The translations under genes and the position numbers were made by a program. From assembly GCF_051014685.1 (NCBI RefSeq), contig NC_135055.1:16728001-16792000 (forward strand): a stretch of 64,000 nucleotides of DNA, in the 5' to 3' direction. The notes below the pieces were generated by a model that did not search any database, had not been told where the DNA came from, and saw nothing but the letters and a program-made list of their open reading frames with translations. The stretch comes from Ptiloglossa arizonensis. Taxonomy: Eukaryota; Arthropoda; Insecta; Hymenoptera; Colletidae. This document shows positions 35,751 through 46,905 of the stretch, piece after piece. The stretch's first letter is position 1. Every line of letters starts with the position of its first letter.

Positions 35751-37849
35751 CTGTATAGGTCGGGAGCGCTCCATTCGCGGGTTCTCGCGATAATTACCGC
35801 TATTTAGCGATAGATTGTTGTCCACGGTTATTTATCATGCCGCGAACGAGATATCGAGAGACGGCAGCGGCCGCCGCGTTTACCATGCAATTCAATTAAA
35901 ATCACCGCTCAACGGTAGCTATTCGATCGCGAGATAGCGGCTTCGGTGTTTTGCTCCGCACGATGGATACGCGCCGACGCAAAAATGAGCCTTGTTTTTG
36001 CTTCGATTATCGGGCTTAGAGAAATCGCTAGACGATTTAACTGTTTAAAAGGCGGCGGGAACACGACGTCGTCGGGACTTTCATCGGGTGGTTTATCGGG
36101 GTCCGGTCGTTACGGTATCCTGCACGTGAAAATTTCAAAATACGCGCCAAAAAGTCATTTCATCGAACATCGATATCCAATAACGAAACCCATATAAAAG
36201 TACCAGGAAGAGTCGAAGCTATTGATTCTATTAACGTTCTCAAATTTTTATACATTCTCCCATAGTCGATGAACGTATATAAAGAATCATTGAATAATCA
36301 ATGAAAGGGTTGTTTCGTTAAAAACGATCGAACACAACCCTTAGTTTGGAAGATTCGATTTCTGACATCAGAAAGAACACGAGACTATCGAAGAGACTAC
36401 AATGTGCAATTTCAATTTCTTCCTCGAAGAATTATTAAATCCATTACTCTACAAAAATTTCTAAATGTTCCTCGATAGTTGAAAAATACACTAGCTGTAT
36501 TTAAAAGCACAGATCAACGGAGTCTTCCGCGAAAAAATATCCAAAGACCCCTCTTTTCGGTGGAATCGTGAACTCCCTCGTTTGAAGTCACGACACGAAC
36601 CTCGTTTAACGCTATACGTCCAGCGTAAGCGACGACGTTACAGTTATCCCATTTGTTCTCGGTCTGAAAAAGCCCGAAGCGAGTGTAAATAAATGAGGAA
36701 CACGTACGATTAACGTATCGTTGGTCCCTTTTTAGGATTATTCGAAGACTCGGAGAGTCGTTGAAAATTTCGCGTAGCACGCCTCCGTATGCAAATTTTC
36801 TGGACTCGCGTCACTCGGTACGGCAGCAAATTGTCCGCGACAGCTGGCCGCGCTATAATGGGTCCCGGCGTTTCGAAACGGCGAATAGAAATCACGCGTC
36901 GCGATCGACTGATTAATCGTCGGTCTCTTAAATGGACGGTAATGATCGTCATTCCGGTCGCACGGCGCGAGCGATATTTAAAAGAGGCAAACACCGTGTG
37001 TGTCGTGTGTTTGTTCGCGGTCCCGAGATAATATCTGGGCCTGAACGGTTTATTATATATGGCCCGGTTTATTATTCTCTCGCCTCTTTCAACTCCCTGG
37101 GCCCGTGGCTGATGGGCACCGGCGCTGATGTAGATTTAATTATATCGTTTCGCGCAAAAGGTGGATTCAGATCGCGCACGTTAATGAGCGATTCCAATCG
37201 AGAGTGGCCCAAGAACGTCGCGCTGGCCACGCTCGCGGATTCCCCGCGGTTCCACCGAGACGTTCCACCGCATCACGCGCGTTAATTAGAGGATTAACAA
37301 CGCACAAAAGTGGTGCGCTTACATTAATCGCTTCTTAACCATCTAACGCGGCGCCGGGGCGTTTTTTAATTACGTCACTCGCCCGTGGGACGATTTCGTA
37401 TTAACACCGCGACCGCGAGCGACCGTTTTCAACGATCGAATCGGTTCTTTTGTTTCTTTTCTTTTTTTCTTTATACGAGTATCGAGGTTCGAAAGTTTAA
37501 GAGGGGGTGCTCCGAGAACCGGAACGAATAGGCGTTCGGCATTTTTATTATTGAAATTATAGTAAAAGACACTCGGTGCTGTGAAAGTACGCCGAAAGAA
37601 AATGAAAATACAAGGATACTTGTGATACGGGAATAAAGTAACGCGAAAACGATAAGATCGGTGTGAGAATTAATGCGTTTTATTCTTCGTAAAGATCTCT
37701 ACGGCCAATAATCAAAAATTCTAATGTCTCTATTACATACGTATTGAGTCATACTGCGTTGCACAATGGCTTGCAAAAAGGAGCTCCTAAAAGTACAACT
37801 AACTAATGTGAATCGAAAATAGTACTTTCCATTTGGCAACGGTTGCCAT
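35751..37849. other. Non-coding sequence with CpG-rich islands
   Basis: CpG-rich near 35760-36130 and 36720-37440, AT-rich between. A poly-T tract lies at about 37450-37475. No exon recognised; ORFs of 80-117 residues are opposed and featureless. Confidence 0.5.
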
Positions 37850-38590
37850 CGGGTTTCAAAATCACGCTAGAAGATTAATAGATTCAAGGAAGTTTCTACG
37901 TTAATCGACGATCTATTATTGTTAACATTAATAGAATAGAGGGATTCCAGAAGGATTTGGTCGATGCTGGAGCCACGCTTTCGATCTTCCGATGGAGAAC
38001 AATGAACGGGACGAATCTATTGGCCGCTGAAGGTCACGCGAGGCGTTACCCCCACCACTGTTCTCCCCTCCCCAATCGTTCGACTCTTAACGTAACCTTG
38101 AAGACCCCATGTTCGCTCTCGCGATCAATTGCCATCAAATTTCAAAGTTTCTATAGAAAATTAAAAGATTCGTGTCCAGGAAAGATATCTAGAATTAAAC
38201 AGTTCCAAAAGTATCTGATCCAACGCTCTCAACAACTCGATAAATAAAAAAACACGAAATGAATCGATCGGCCGCTGAAGGTCGTTCGAGGCATTACTCC
38301 CACCACTGTTCTCCCCTCTCCAGTCATTCACAGTAGAAGAACCTTGATTTTTAATGCAACCTTGAAGTCCCCACGTTCGCTCTCGCGCTCAATTACCATG
38401 AAATTTGAAAAATTTCCACAGAAAATTAAGAGATTCGACTCCAGGAAAGATATTATCCGGATAAGAACGATTCCAAAATAATCTGATCCAACGTTCTCAA
38501 CTACTCGATAAGAAGTCACGGAACGAATCAATCGGCCGCCGAGGCGTCAGCCCCACCACAGTTCTCCCCTCCCCTAACACTCGACTCTCG
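37850..38590. repeat. Tandem array, about 248-264 bp unit, 3 copies
   Basis: GGCCGC(T/C)GA(A) marks lie at 38022, 38270 and 38534. Copies share ACTCCCACCACTGTTCTCCC-like blocks, TGCCATCA(A/G)ATTT-like blocks, AAGATTCG and CCAACG(C/T)TCTCAAC. Copy 3 lacks part of the GAGGC-TTAC segment. No coding potential beyond short ORFs. Confidence 0.85.
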
Positions 38591-40540
38591 ACTATATAAC
38601 CTAGGAGCGCCCTCTGTCGCTAACTCGGCGCAAAGATGTCGCGCGCGATCAACCCACCGAAAAAAGTGGTCTCGGATCGACACTCGGCCTCCCGCGACAG
38701 AAATTTTTCACGCTCGAAATTTTCCAAGCAGCGTCGTTTGGGACCGAAATCACGTACGGAGCGATCCGACGCCGCGTACTGGTCGTCCTCGTGTTGGTCG
38801 TGGTCGTGGTCATCGTGGCCCGTACCTACGCGCGTCATTATCGCGAATCGCGCGGCAACAAAATATAACCCAGCCGCGTTGCGTAATCCGCAAAAAGCGC
38901 CGCGTCGGTGGTCGTTTCGAATTTCGCGGCATTATGTGAGTCAGCAAACGGTTGGAAATGGCGACACACCGGCGACTCAGCGCGCGAGGATCGTTTCAAG
39001 TAAAGCTAATGCGAGGAGCCGAGAGCCAGCCGCGCGGCGAAACACGCGTGGCTAATGCCGGCGCTCGGGTTCGCGCCGCTTCCTGCCTCATGTATTCAAA
39101 TTAAAGCACGTAACGCCGTCATGGAGCCGGTGTAATGGTAATGATGATGGTAAACGAGACCCATAGACGCCTTCTCTCCCACTGTCACTGTGCGTGGCCT
39201 CCTCTATTCGCGGCGTCATCCGAGCCTCTCGATGACGGTGCAAACGCATTTCGCGGGGCCCAGAGAGGGACGCGGAGGGCCGAGAATGTGTGTATGAGAG
39301 AGAGAGAGAGAGAGAGGGGCCCTCCTACCCCCTCCACACTCGCACACACGGTGATTGCTTCGTCCGGGCTAATGCGAGATTTGCTCGCAATTTGTAGCCA
39401 GTTACCCGACCACTGTACGATGTAATTACGTTATTACGCGTACCGGCGTTTAGCTAGCGTTTTCCACGTGCATAAATTGTCGCGATAATTGTAGACGGGA
39501 AGTTCGTGACCGAGACGCGCCAAGGAGTGGGGGTAGGGCCCGGTGAAAATTAAGCGGGGACCTTCGCGCGCGATTCTAGTGGGGGTAACTCGTGCTTCGA
39601 CGATTATCTCTCGGTCGTATGGATATCGAGAATGTTGGCGCGGTCGTTGGGAATGTTTAATAATAATGGTTGGTCGATGGATGAGAAGAGGGGCAGGATT
39701 CGTGGAGAGAGAAAGTGGTGACAATGTTGACTCTGTGGAGTGGATGGCGCGAGATTTAGAGATGCAGTGTTATTTAATTGTGAATAAAGATACTGGATAT
39801 GGGTACATAGCTCGAGGTTTAAGTGACTTTTAAAATTGCATCTTTTTCTTTTCATTGAACAAAATGACACCCTCGTGACAAAAATGATTTCAAATAACCT
39901 CAAAGGAACTCTACTGCGCTGGAAAGATTCACATCGTACTAGTTATTTTACAAAAATGATAAAAGCACAATTACAGAGCAAGATATAGAATAATTCCACA
40001 AAGTCAATTTTTTTTCACGCACATCCGCACACGTATTTTCATTATCGACGATCTCTCGCGAATATTGTATAATACATTAACGTTGCAAACCGGCACATTT
40101 CTATCTTCACTGTTTTATTTCTTCGCGATGGAAGGTAGCGCGAGAATCTACGAACGAAAATGTGTACTCTTTGTGTACCCGGTCTAATAGGATCTCCAGT
40201 TAAATGAATCGCGGCCCTTGGATGTAAAAAGGTTTTCCATCCCCCGGTCGGAAGGTTCGGGGGGCACCTCTGACCAGAAATATCGATCCTCCCGAGCGTC
40301 GGCGAACCATAGAGTGGACGGTTCGAAAAAGAAAGGGAAGAATCGCTTTTACCGCTGGACGACGGACAGTATCGTCGGCGATGGTTGTTGCGCAATCCCC
40401 CAGGCTTTGATGCGCCGATATATTAAAGAAACATGGCGAATATGAAACGGAGACCGAGTTCGTCGACCCGCGGGAACTAATCTGTCCTCAGAATCGTTCC
40501 GTGACAGTCTCGATCCTTCGAAAGGCGCGTCGTCGCCGTG
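38591..40540. other. CpG-rich then AT-rich non-coding sequence
   Basis: 38630-39500 is CpG-rich, with an (AG)n run at about 39295-39318 and a GTCGTGGTCGTGGTC tract near 38785-38815. 39830-40100 is AT-rich. The 139-residue ORF at 38636-39055 has basic, composition-driven content and no domain that I recognise; it is faced by an opposing ORF. Confidence 0.5.
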
Positions 40541-41510
40541 TGTCTCTCTCTCTTTCTCTCTATCCGTGTGTGTGTTTCTCGAAGTGTATTTCTTTGCGCG
40601 TGTATCTCTAAGTGTACTTCTTCGTGCGTGTATCTCTGAGTGTATTTCTTTGTGAGTGTTACTCTAAGTGTATTACCTTGTGCGTTTTCTCTAAGTGTAT
40701 TTCTTTGTGCGTGTTTCTCCCCCTAAGTGCATTTCTTTGTGTGCTTTTATTTCTATGTATATTTCTTTGTGTGTTTCTCTCTCTAAGTGTATTTCTTTGT
40801 GTGCTCTTCTTTCTAAGTGTATTTCTTTGTGTGTTTCTTTCTCTAAGTGTATTTCTTTGTGTGTTTCTTTCTCTAAGTGTATTTCTTTGCGTGTTTCTTT
40901 CTCTAAGTGTATTTCTTTGTGTGCTCTTCTTTCTAAGTGTATTTCTTTGTGTGTTTCTTTCTCTAAGTGTATTTCTTTGTGTGCTCTTCTTTCTAAGTGT
41001 ATTTCTTTGTGTGCTCTTCTTTCTAAGTGTATTTCTTTGTGTGCTCTTCTTTCTAAGTGTATTTCTTTGTGTGTTTCTCTCTCTAAGTGTATTTCTTTGT
41101 GTGTTCCTCTCTGTAAGTGTATTTCTTTGTGTGTTTTACTCTCTAAATGTATTTCTTTCTGTGTATCTCTCTCTAAGTGTATTTTTTGGTGTGTTCCTCT
41201 CTCTAAATGTATTTCTTTGTGTGATTTTCTTTCTAAGTGTATTTTTTGGTGTGTTCCTCTCTCTAAATGTATTTCTTTGTGTGATTTTCTTTCTAAGTGT
41301 ATTTCTTTGTGTATTCCTCTCTCTAAGTGTAATTCCTTGTGTGTTTCTCTCTCAAAGTGTATTTCTTTGTGTGTGTTTCTCCCACTATATGTGTCTCTGC
41401 GTACACGCTTCTCTCTTCGTGTGTTTCCCTCTCTAAGCGTATTTCTTTGTATGTGTTTCTCTCAAAGTGTATTTCTTCGATTGTGTACGTTCCTCTCTAC
41501 ACGATTCTTT
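40541..41510. repeat. Minisatellite, 30 bp unit, about 30 copies
   Basis: The consensus is TCTAAGTGTATTTCTTTGTG followed by TG(C/T)TCTTCTT or TGTTTCTCTC. Two end-variants alternate in a semi-regular pattern. Because 30 is a multiple of three, two + frames stay open for 274 and 297 residues (repeats like CVFLSLSVFL and KCISLCVSFS). The translations are pure repeat with no flanking protein-like sequence, so I do not call a gene. Confidence 0.95.
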
Positions 41511-42179
41511 CTTTGTGAACGTTTCTCTGGTCGTGTCTCTCTCGTTCACAATCCCTTCCGGAATTACAATTCGTCCCCCCGTGTGTAGAAGGGGGGACGG
41601 GACCTCGAGGACGTTCCCCGAGCGACATAATTAGGAACGACTCTTAATGTAATTTTAATAACTGGTTAAATAAACATAAGCGTAAGCGAGGCGCAATTTG
41701 AATCCGGATGCGCCACGATGAACGGTCTCGATAAAGCCCGCGATGTTAATGCGACGGCTTAGAGAGAATACCACCGTCTCGTCGTCGTTTCTTCATCCAC
41801 CCTGCGCGCCCGTTGTTTCGTCTTCTTTTTTTTTTTTTTTTATTCTTTCTTTTTTATTTTCTTCTTCTCTCCCTCCCCACCATTACAACCATCCGACACG
41901 TCCTCTCTTTTTCTCTTCCTTCGACGGTGGTTGCGTGAGCCGAGTGCGTGCGTGCGTGCACGGCCATGTTATTTCACAGTTTATGCGAGGTATGCTAATC
42001 CGACGAGACCATCAGCGCGTCGAGCATTCCCCAAATCATGAATAATCAGCGCGAGCGCGCGCCCGCGCGCATAGTGTCCGCCTTTATTTCATTTCTTCGC
42101 CTTTCTTTCTCTTCTCTTTTGTCTTCCTCGATTGGGGCACGATCGAAGGGGGGCTATCCCTTCTTTTGAACTGTTTCGA
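41511..42179. other. Non-coding sequence, no gene recognised
   Basis: Unique sequence with a long T-rich tract (41825-41870) and a CGCGCGCGCCCGCGCGC run near 42055. The 41600-41760 part is CpG-containing and complex and could be regulatory. No exon supported. Confidence 0.5.
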
Positions 42180-43030
42180 ACGATCGCCATTTTATAGAGA
42201 ACTCTCATTTTCACAGAGACTTTGCAGAATTTATAGAAACCTTCCGATAGATGTTCATTTTATACAGAAGTTTTATTTTTAGAGAGACTTTGCAGAATTC
42301 ACAGAACCCTTTCGAAAGATTACTATTTTACTCGTAGAAATTCAGAACTGTCCGAAAGAATTCACAGAGCCTTTCTTTCGAAGGATATTCATTTTATACA
42401 GAAGTCATTTTCAGAGGCTTTGCAGAATTCACAGAACCATTTCGAAAGATTACTATTTTACTTGTAGAAATTCAGAACTGTCCGAAAGAATTCACAGAGC
42501 CTTTCTTTCGAAGGATATTCATTTTATACAGAAGCCTCATTTTCAAAGAGACTTCAGAGAACTTATAGATCTCTTCTTTCGAAAGATCGCCATTTTATTC
42601 GCCCACAAGTCTTTTCCTTCGGAGAAACTATGCGAATTCTTTCAGAATGTTCTGAATTCTGTAAACAAAAAATGATCCTTCGGAAGAGAGACTCTGTGAG
42701 TTCTATAAAATCTTTCTTTTGCCATTTTACGTACAAGTTTCATTTTCACAGAGGCTTTCCAAGAATTCACGGAGCCCTTCTTTTCAATGGTCACCATATT
42801 ACTTGCACACAAGTCTTTTTCTTTAGAGAAACTTTGAGAATTCTTTCAGAATATTCTGAATTCTTTACAAAAGATAATCCTCCGAAAAAGAGACTCTGTG
42901 AATTCTATAAAGTCTTTCTTTTGCCATTTTTCGCAAAAGTTTCATTTTCACGGAGACTTTCCAAGATCTCGCGGAGCCCTTCTGTCGAAGGATCGCCATT
43001 TTACGCAGGAGTCTCGTTTTCCAGAGAGTC
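42180..43030. repeat. Tandem array with 130-bp and 214-bp units
   Basis: In the first half, GAAATTCAGAACTGTCC recurs at 42337 and 42467 (130 bp). In the second half, AGAAACT(A/T)TG(C/A)GAATTC recurs at 42623 and 42837 (214 bp). All units share CATTTTCA(C/G)AGAG, CTTT(G/C)CAGAATTCA, CACAGAGCC and TTTCGAAGGAT words, so both halves derive from a common ancestor. The 193-residue ORF at 42630-43211 is part of it. Confidence 0.8.
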
Positions 43031-44269
43031 CGCGCAGAATTCACAGACTCCCCCGAGTGGTAGAGTAAGAGGCGATAATGCGATTCGAAAGGTATATAAT
43101 TTCATTTTATGTTCTGTCTCGTCGTGCGTGAGAGTTAACTTCAATCAATTAGCACATACTGGGGATTCTTCGATCCGAGGCGAGATCCTTCGCGTACGAT
43201 TATTTAAATAATTAGGAACGGAGCCCGGGATGCATTAAAATCAATAACGTCGGCCGCGGTCGTGAAACGCTGTTTATTATATCTCTCGAACGTGGAATAA
43301 AAGAACAGAAAGGAAAAGAAAAGAAGAAAAGGAAAATTATAAATTGCGGTGCGAGGAACTGGCAAACAAAGAGATATGAGTTTAGATAAGTCGAAGTATG
43401 AAATAAAAGCTACTTACCGGCTGAAATAATACGTTAGGGTATGGTTGTGCGATACGTTACGGGGAGCTCTTTTTCTTATACAGTATCGTACTTTCTCGGT
43501 ATCGTTCATTCAATATTTCGATTCGTCTAAACGCGTACTTCCTTGTTCGGTGATTCTCGCGTTGCGAACGATTCGTAAGTTTCACTCTCGGTTCGAAGTG
43601 ATCCTTTTTCGGCCAGCTTGGAACACTCGGCCAGAAACGGAAATAACGAGCTCGTTACCACCGGCTCGCGTTTCCCCGATTATTTAAATAATTTTATCGC
43701 CTGATCTCCGCGCGTCTCAAGAGGAAGACCTTTTGGTTTTTGCGCCCATCGTTGGGAACGATTCCTCGCGCGAGAGAAGCGATCTTTTTTCTTTTCTCTC
43801 TCTCTCTCTCTCTCTCGGTTTTTTTCTTTTTTTTTTTTGCTGCTGCTGCTTCTTCTTCGCTTCTTCTTCATCATCCAAGGCTAGATGCACCGTGGAAAGG
43901 ATTCCGCTATCGTCGAAAGAATGTCGATTTACGCGCGCCGGGTTCGTTTTTTCAGCTCTACTTTTTCCATTCCTCGTCGAATTTCTATTTCCTTTACGCG
44001 GCGCTCTTTCTAGCTCGGCGCTTCCTCGAACCGGCGTTGGGTTAATAAATCATCTCACGTCACGTTTATGCAACGATCTTGATGAGGGCAGACGTTAAGA
44101 GTTACCACCTGAAATTTGTAAGGCAACGAAAACCGACGATGCGCGATCGATCTTTCCACCCCTGTCGTCGTTGTTATCCAGATAAGAATGCTAATCGGGA
44201 ACCTCCCTTGAGCACCGTTGCTTATCAATTAGCGATATAAACTACACCGTCATTCACGGTGGTCCAAAT

Positions 44270-44308
<39 letters not shown>

Positions 44309-44429
44309 TCTCTCTCTCTCTTTCTCTTTCTTTCTTTTTTCTCTCCTTTTTCCGCGCAACGCAACGCGGACGAGCACAATGGAGACTGTGTACACGGACA
44401 AATGACGCCTCTGTTATTATATCACGTAT
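43031..44429. other. Non-coding sequence with (CT)n microsatellites
   Basis: CT runs at about 43793-43818 and 44273-44335, plus a T-rich/GCT/TTC tract at 43819-43875. Otherwise unique; no exon recognised. Confidence 0.55.
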
Positions 44430-44819
44430 GCATGTAGGTGCCTCGTATCGTGAATAAACATCGGTCTAATGATCTAGATGGTCGTTGATTATGCGGCCGT
44501 GTTCGTGCATTAACCTACACCGTATAACATCGTCGTGTTCCGCTTACGTGTACACCTCGCGCACTTGATATTCTCCGCGCGCGCAATATTCGTAAATTTT
44601 TGCCGGTTCCGCATCGATCTCGCTGGTAAGTCGGCACGAGTCTACGGAGGAAACCGAACTTAATATTTTGTATCCACCCAATCAAACGAGAACTCGTAAT
44701 ATCGGATAATCCGATTTAATCAGCTCCGGTATCGACCATCGTTCCGTTTGATCGGGTGCTCGGCCCTTCGCGACTATTCCAGTTACTCCGTTCAGGGAAA
44801 ACATTCGCGGTGGTCTTTG

Positions 44820-45420
44820 ATATTTTATATAGCGTTTGCGCGATTAATTTTACGGTTAATAACGATGTAATACTCGACCAATTGTCGATCGATTTTTTTC
44901 TTTTCGATTTAATGTGTATACGTGTACCTTTTGGTTTCTTACGATTGAAGATTCTGATTACAGAAAATTTAGAATCGTTCGACTGCGTTGAGTTTGTACA
45001 ATTTATTGTTAAGAGTGATGTAATATTTGACCAATTGTAGATCGATTCTTTTTTAGCTTCAATAAGACATTTTTTAGATTTCTATAACAAAGTTTTCATT
45101 CTAAAAGAATTTTAATAGTGGGTAAATATAGCTTCGTTGAATTTTTGCAATTAATAGATAATAGTGATGTAATATTGTTCGATTTGATCCATTTTGGGTT
45201 GATTTCTCATTTTTTACGTCTTCTGTTTTTTACGATTAAAATTCCAAGAAAATCTAATACGATTCGACTGCATCGAGTTTGCGTGATCAATATTATAGTT
45301 AATAGTGATGTAATATTGTTCATCTCTTCGACTGGACGTTTTTTTCTTTTTACGAGTATCCTTCTGAAAAAGCTGGTTTGAAGTTCAGAACGATTCGTCT
45401 GCATCGAATTTCTTCCACGC
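44820..45420. repeat. Tandem array, about 150 bp unit, 4 diverged copies
   Basis: GTGATGTAATAT recurs at 45016, 45163 and 45307, with CGATGTAATAC at 44862. Copies share a CGACTGC(G/A)T(T/C)GAGTTTG block and a TTTTTACG(A)-like T-rich block. The two ORFs here (94 and 87 residues) carry the duplicated words, not a domain. Confidence 0.75.
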
Positions 45421-45639
45421 CTAATATCGTATAGTTTACTACTCTATACTTGAAATAGAGTATTGCTCGGTCGTATTGATTTCTCTGGCTTTAACGAGAC
45501 ATTTTCGACTTTTTACGAACCTACGATTAAATTACTCGTCGCGAACTGGTTCTGAAAAGATCTAGTAGATACAATAAACTCTTTGAGTAATTGTGTTTCG
45601 TTGTGTTTCAAAAAATATTCATAATGTACACTTAAAAAA

Positions 45640-46830
45640 ATTCAGAATAATCGTTAATACTCTACACTGGACTGTTCTCGTAATCAAAGCGTAATGTAAT
45701 AATACTCGACTCGAGAAAACTACGCTTCTACGTCCATTAGTAATATTTAACCATCTACGTGTATCCTTGTACGAAAAGAAGGCAGATAGATCATCAAGAC
45801 AGCACTGAAATAGTTCCGTTTCGTAATCCATAGTTCAAAAAATTCACGATAATTTTCATACGTTACAATCCTCGTAACAGTAATAATCCTCGACTCGAGC
45901 AAACTATGTTTCTACGTTCATTACCGTGACAAACATGTAACCATCTACGTGTATTCTCGTTCGGGAAGGAGACAGGTAGATCGATAAAATAATACAGAAA
46001 TAGTTTCATAATCTATATTACAAACATTGACATTAATTTTCGATACTTGACTATTTTTCCAATGGTAATGATACTCCAATCGAGGAAACTATGCTTCTAT
46101 CTCCATTAGCAATATTTGTATACCTACCCTCGTTTAAGAAGAACGACTGTACCCTCGTTAAAGAAGAAGGTGACTCTATAAAATAATACAGAAGTATTTC
46201 CACAATCTATGTTTCAAACAATGAAATTAATTTTCAATACTCGATTACTTTCCCAATAGCAATACCATTCCACTCGAAAAATTATGCTTCTACCTCAATT
46301 AGTAATATTTACCTACCCTCGTTTAAGAAGAACGAGTGTACCCTCGTTAAAGAAGAAGGTGACTCTATAAAATAATACAGAAGTATTTCCACAATCTATA
46401 TTTCAAACAATGAAATTAATTTTCAATACTCGATTATTTTCCCAATAGCAATACTATTCCACTCGAAAAATGATGCTTCTACCTCCATTATCAATATTTA
46501 CCTACCCTCGTTTAAGAAGAACGAGTGCACCCTCGTTAAAGAAGAACGAGTGCACCCTCGTTAAAGAATAAGGTGACTCTACAAAATAGTACAGAAGCAA
46601 TTCCACAATCTACATTTCAAACATTGACGTTAATTTTCGATACTCGATCATCCTCCCAATAGTAAGAATACTCCAATCGAGGGAACTGTGCCCCCATCTC
46701 CATTAGCAATATTTACCCATCTGTTGGTATCCTCGTTCGGAAAGGAGGCAGGTAGATCGACGAGACAGCACCGAAATAGTTCTGTTTCATAATCGTTATT
46801 GCGGGTGATGTGCTTGTAAGCACATGTATC
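45640..46830. repeat. Tandem array, about 185 bp unit, 6 copies
   Basis: The landmark CTTCTAC/TTTCTAC/CTTCTATC within ACTATGCTTCTACCTCCATTA recurs near 45723, 45910, 46091, 46287 and 46471, with CCCCCATCTCCATTA near 46690. Copies share ACTCGA, AATATTTACC, CTCGTTTAAGAAGAACGA, and GAAATAGTT or GAAGTATTTCC. The middle copies contain an extra internal duplication of the CCTCGTTAAAGAAGAACGAG part. Confidence 0.9.
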
Positions 46831-46905
46831 ATACATAAACATAAGTCTAACGATGTAGATGGCAGCTGATTAGTCGGTCGTGTTCGTGCATTACCTTACA
46901 GACGG

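Larger units (their letters stand above)
44430..46905. repeat. About 80-90 bp direct repeats flanking a 2.3 kb block of arrays
   Basis: The left copy is about 44430-44520 and the right copy about 46815-46905. Shared blocks are ATAAACAT, GTCTAA(T/C)GAT, TAGATGG, GTCGTGTTCGTGCATTA-like sequence and CCTACA/CTTACA, at roughly three-quarters identity by eye. The sequence between is almost wholly two tandem arrays, so either the arrays grew inside a duplication or one unit was captured on both sides. Confidence 0.6.

Noticed and set aside
40612..41588. 274- and 297-residue ORFs
   Set aside because: Both are products of the 30-bp minisatellite, whose period is divisible by three.
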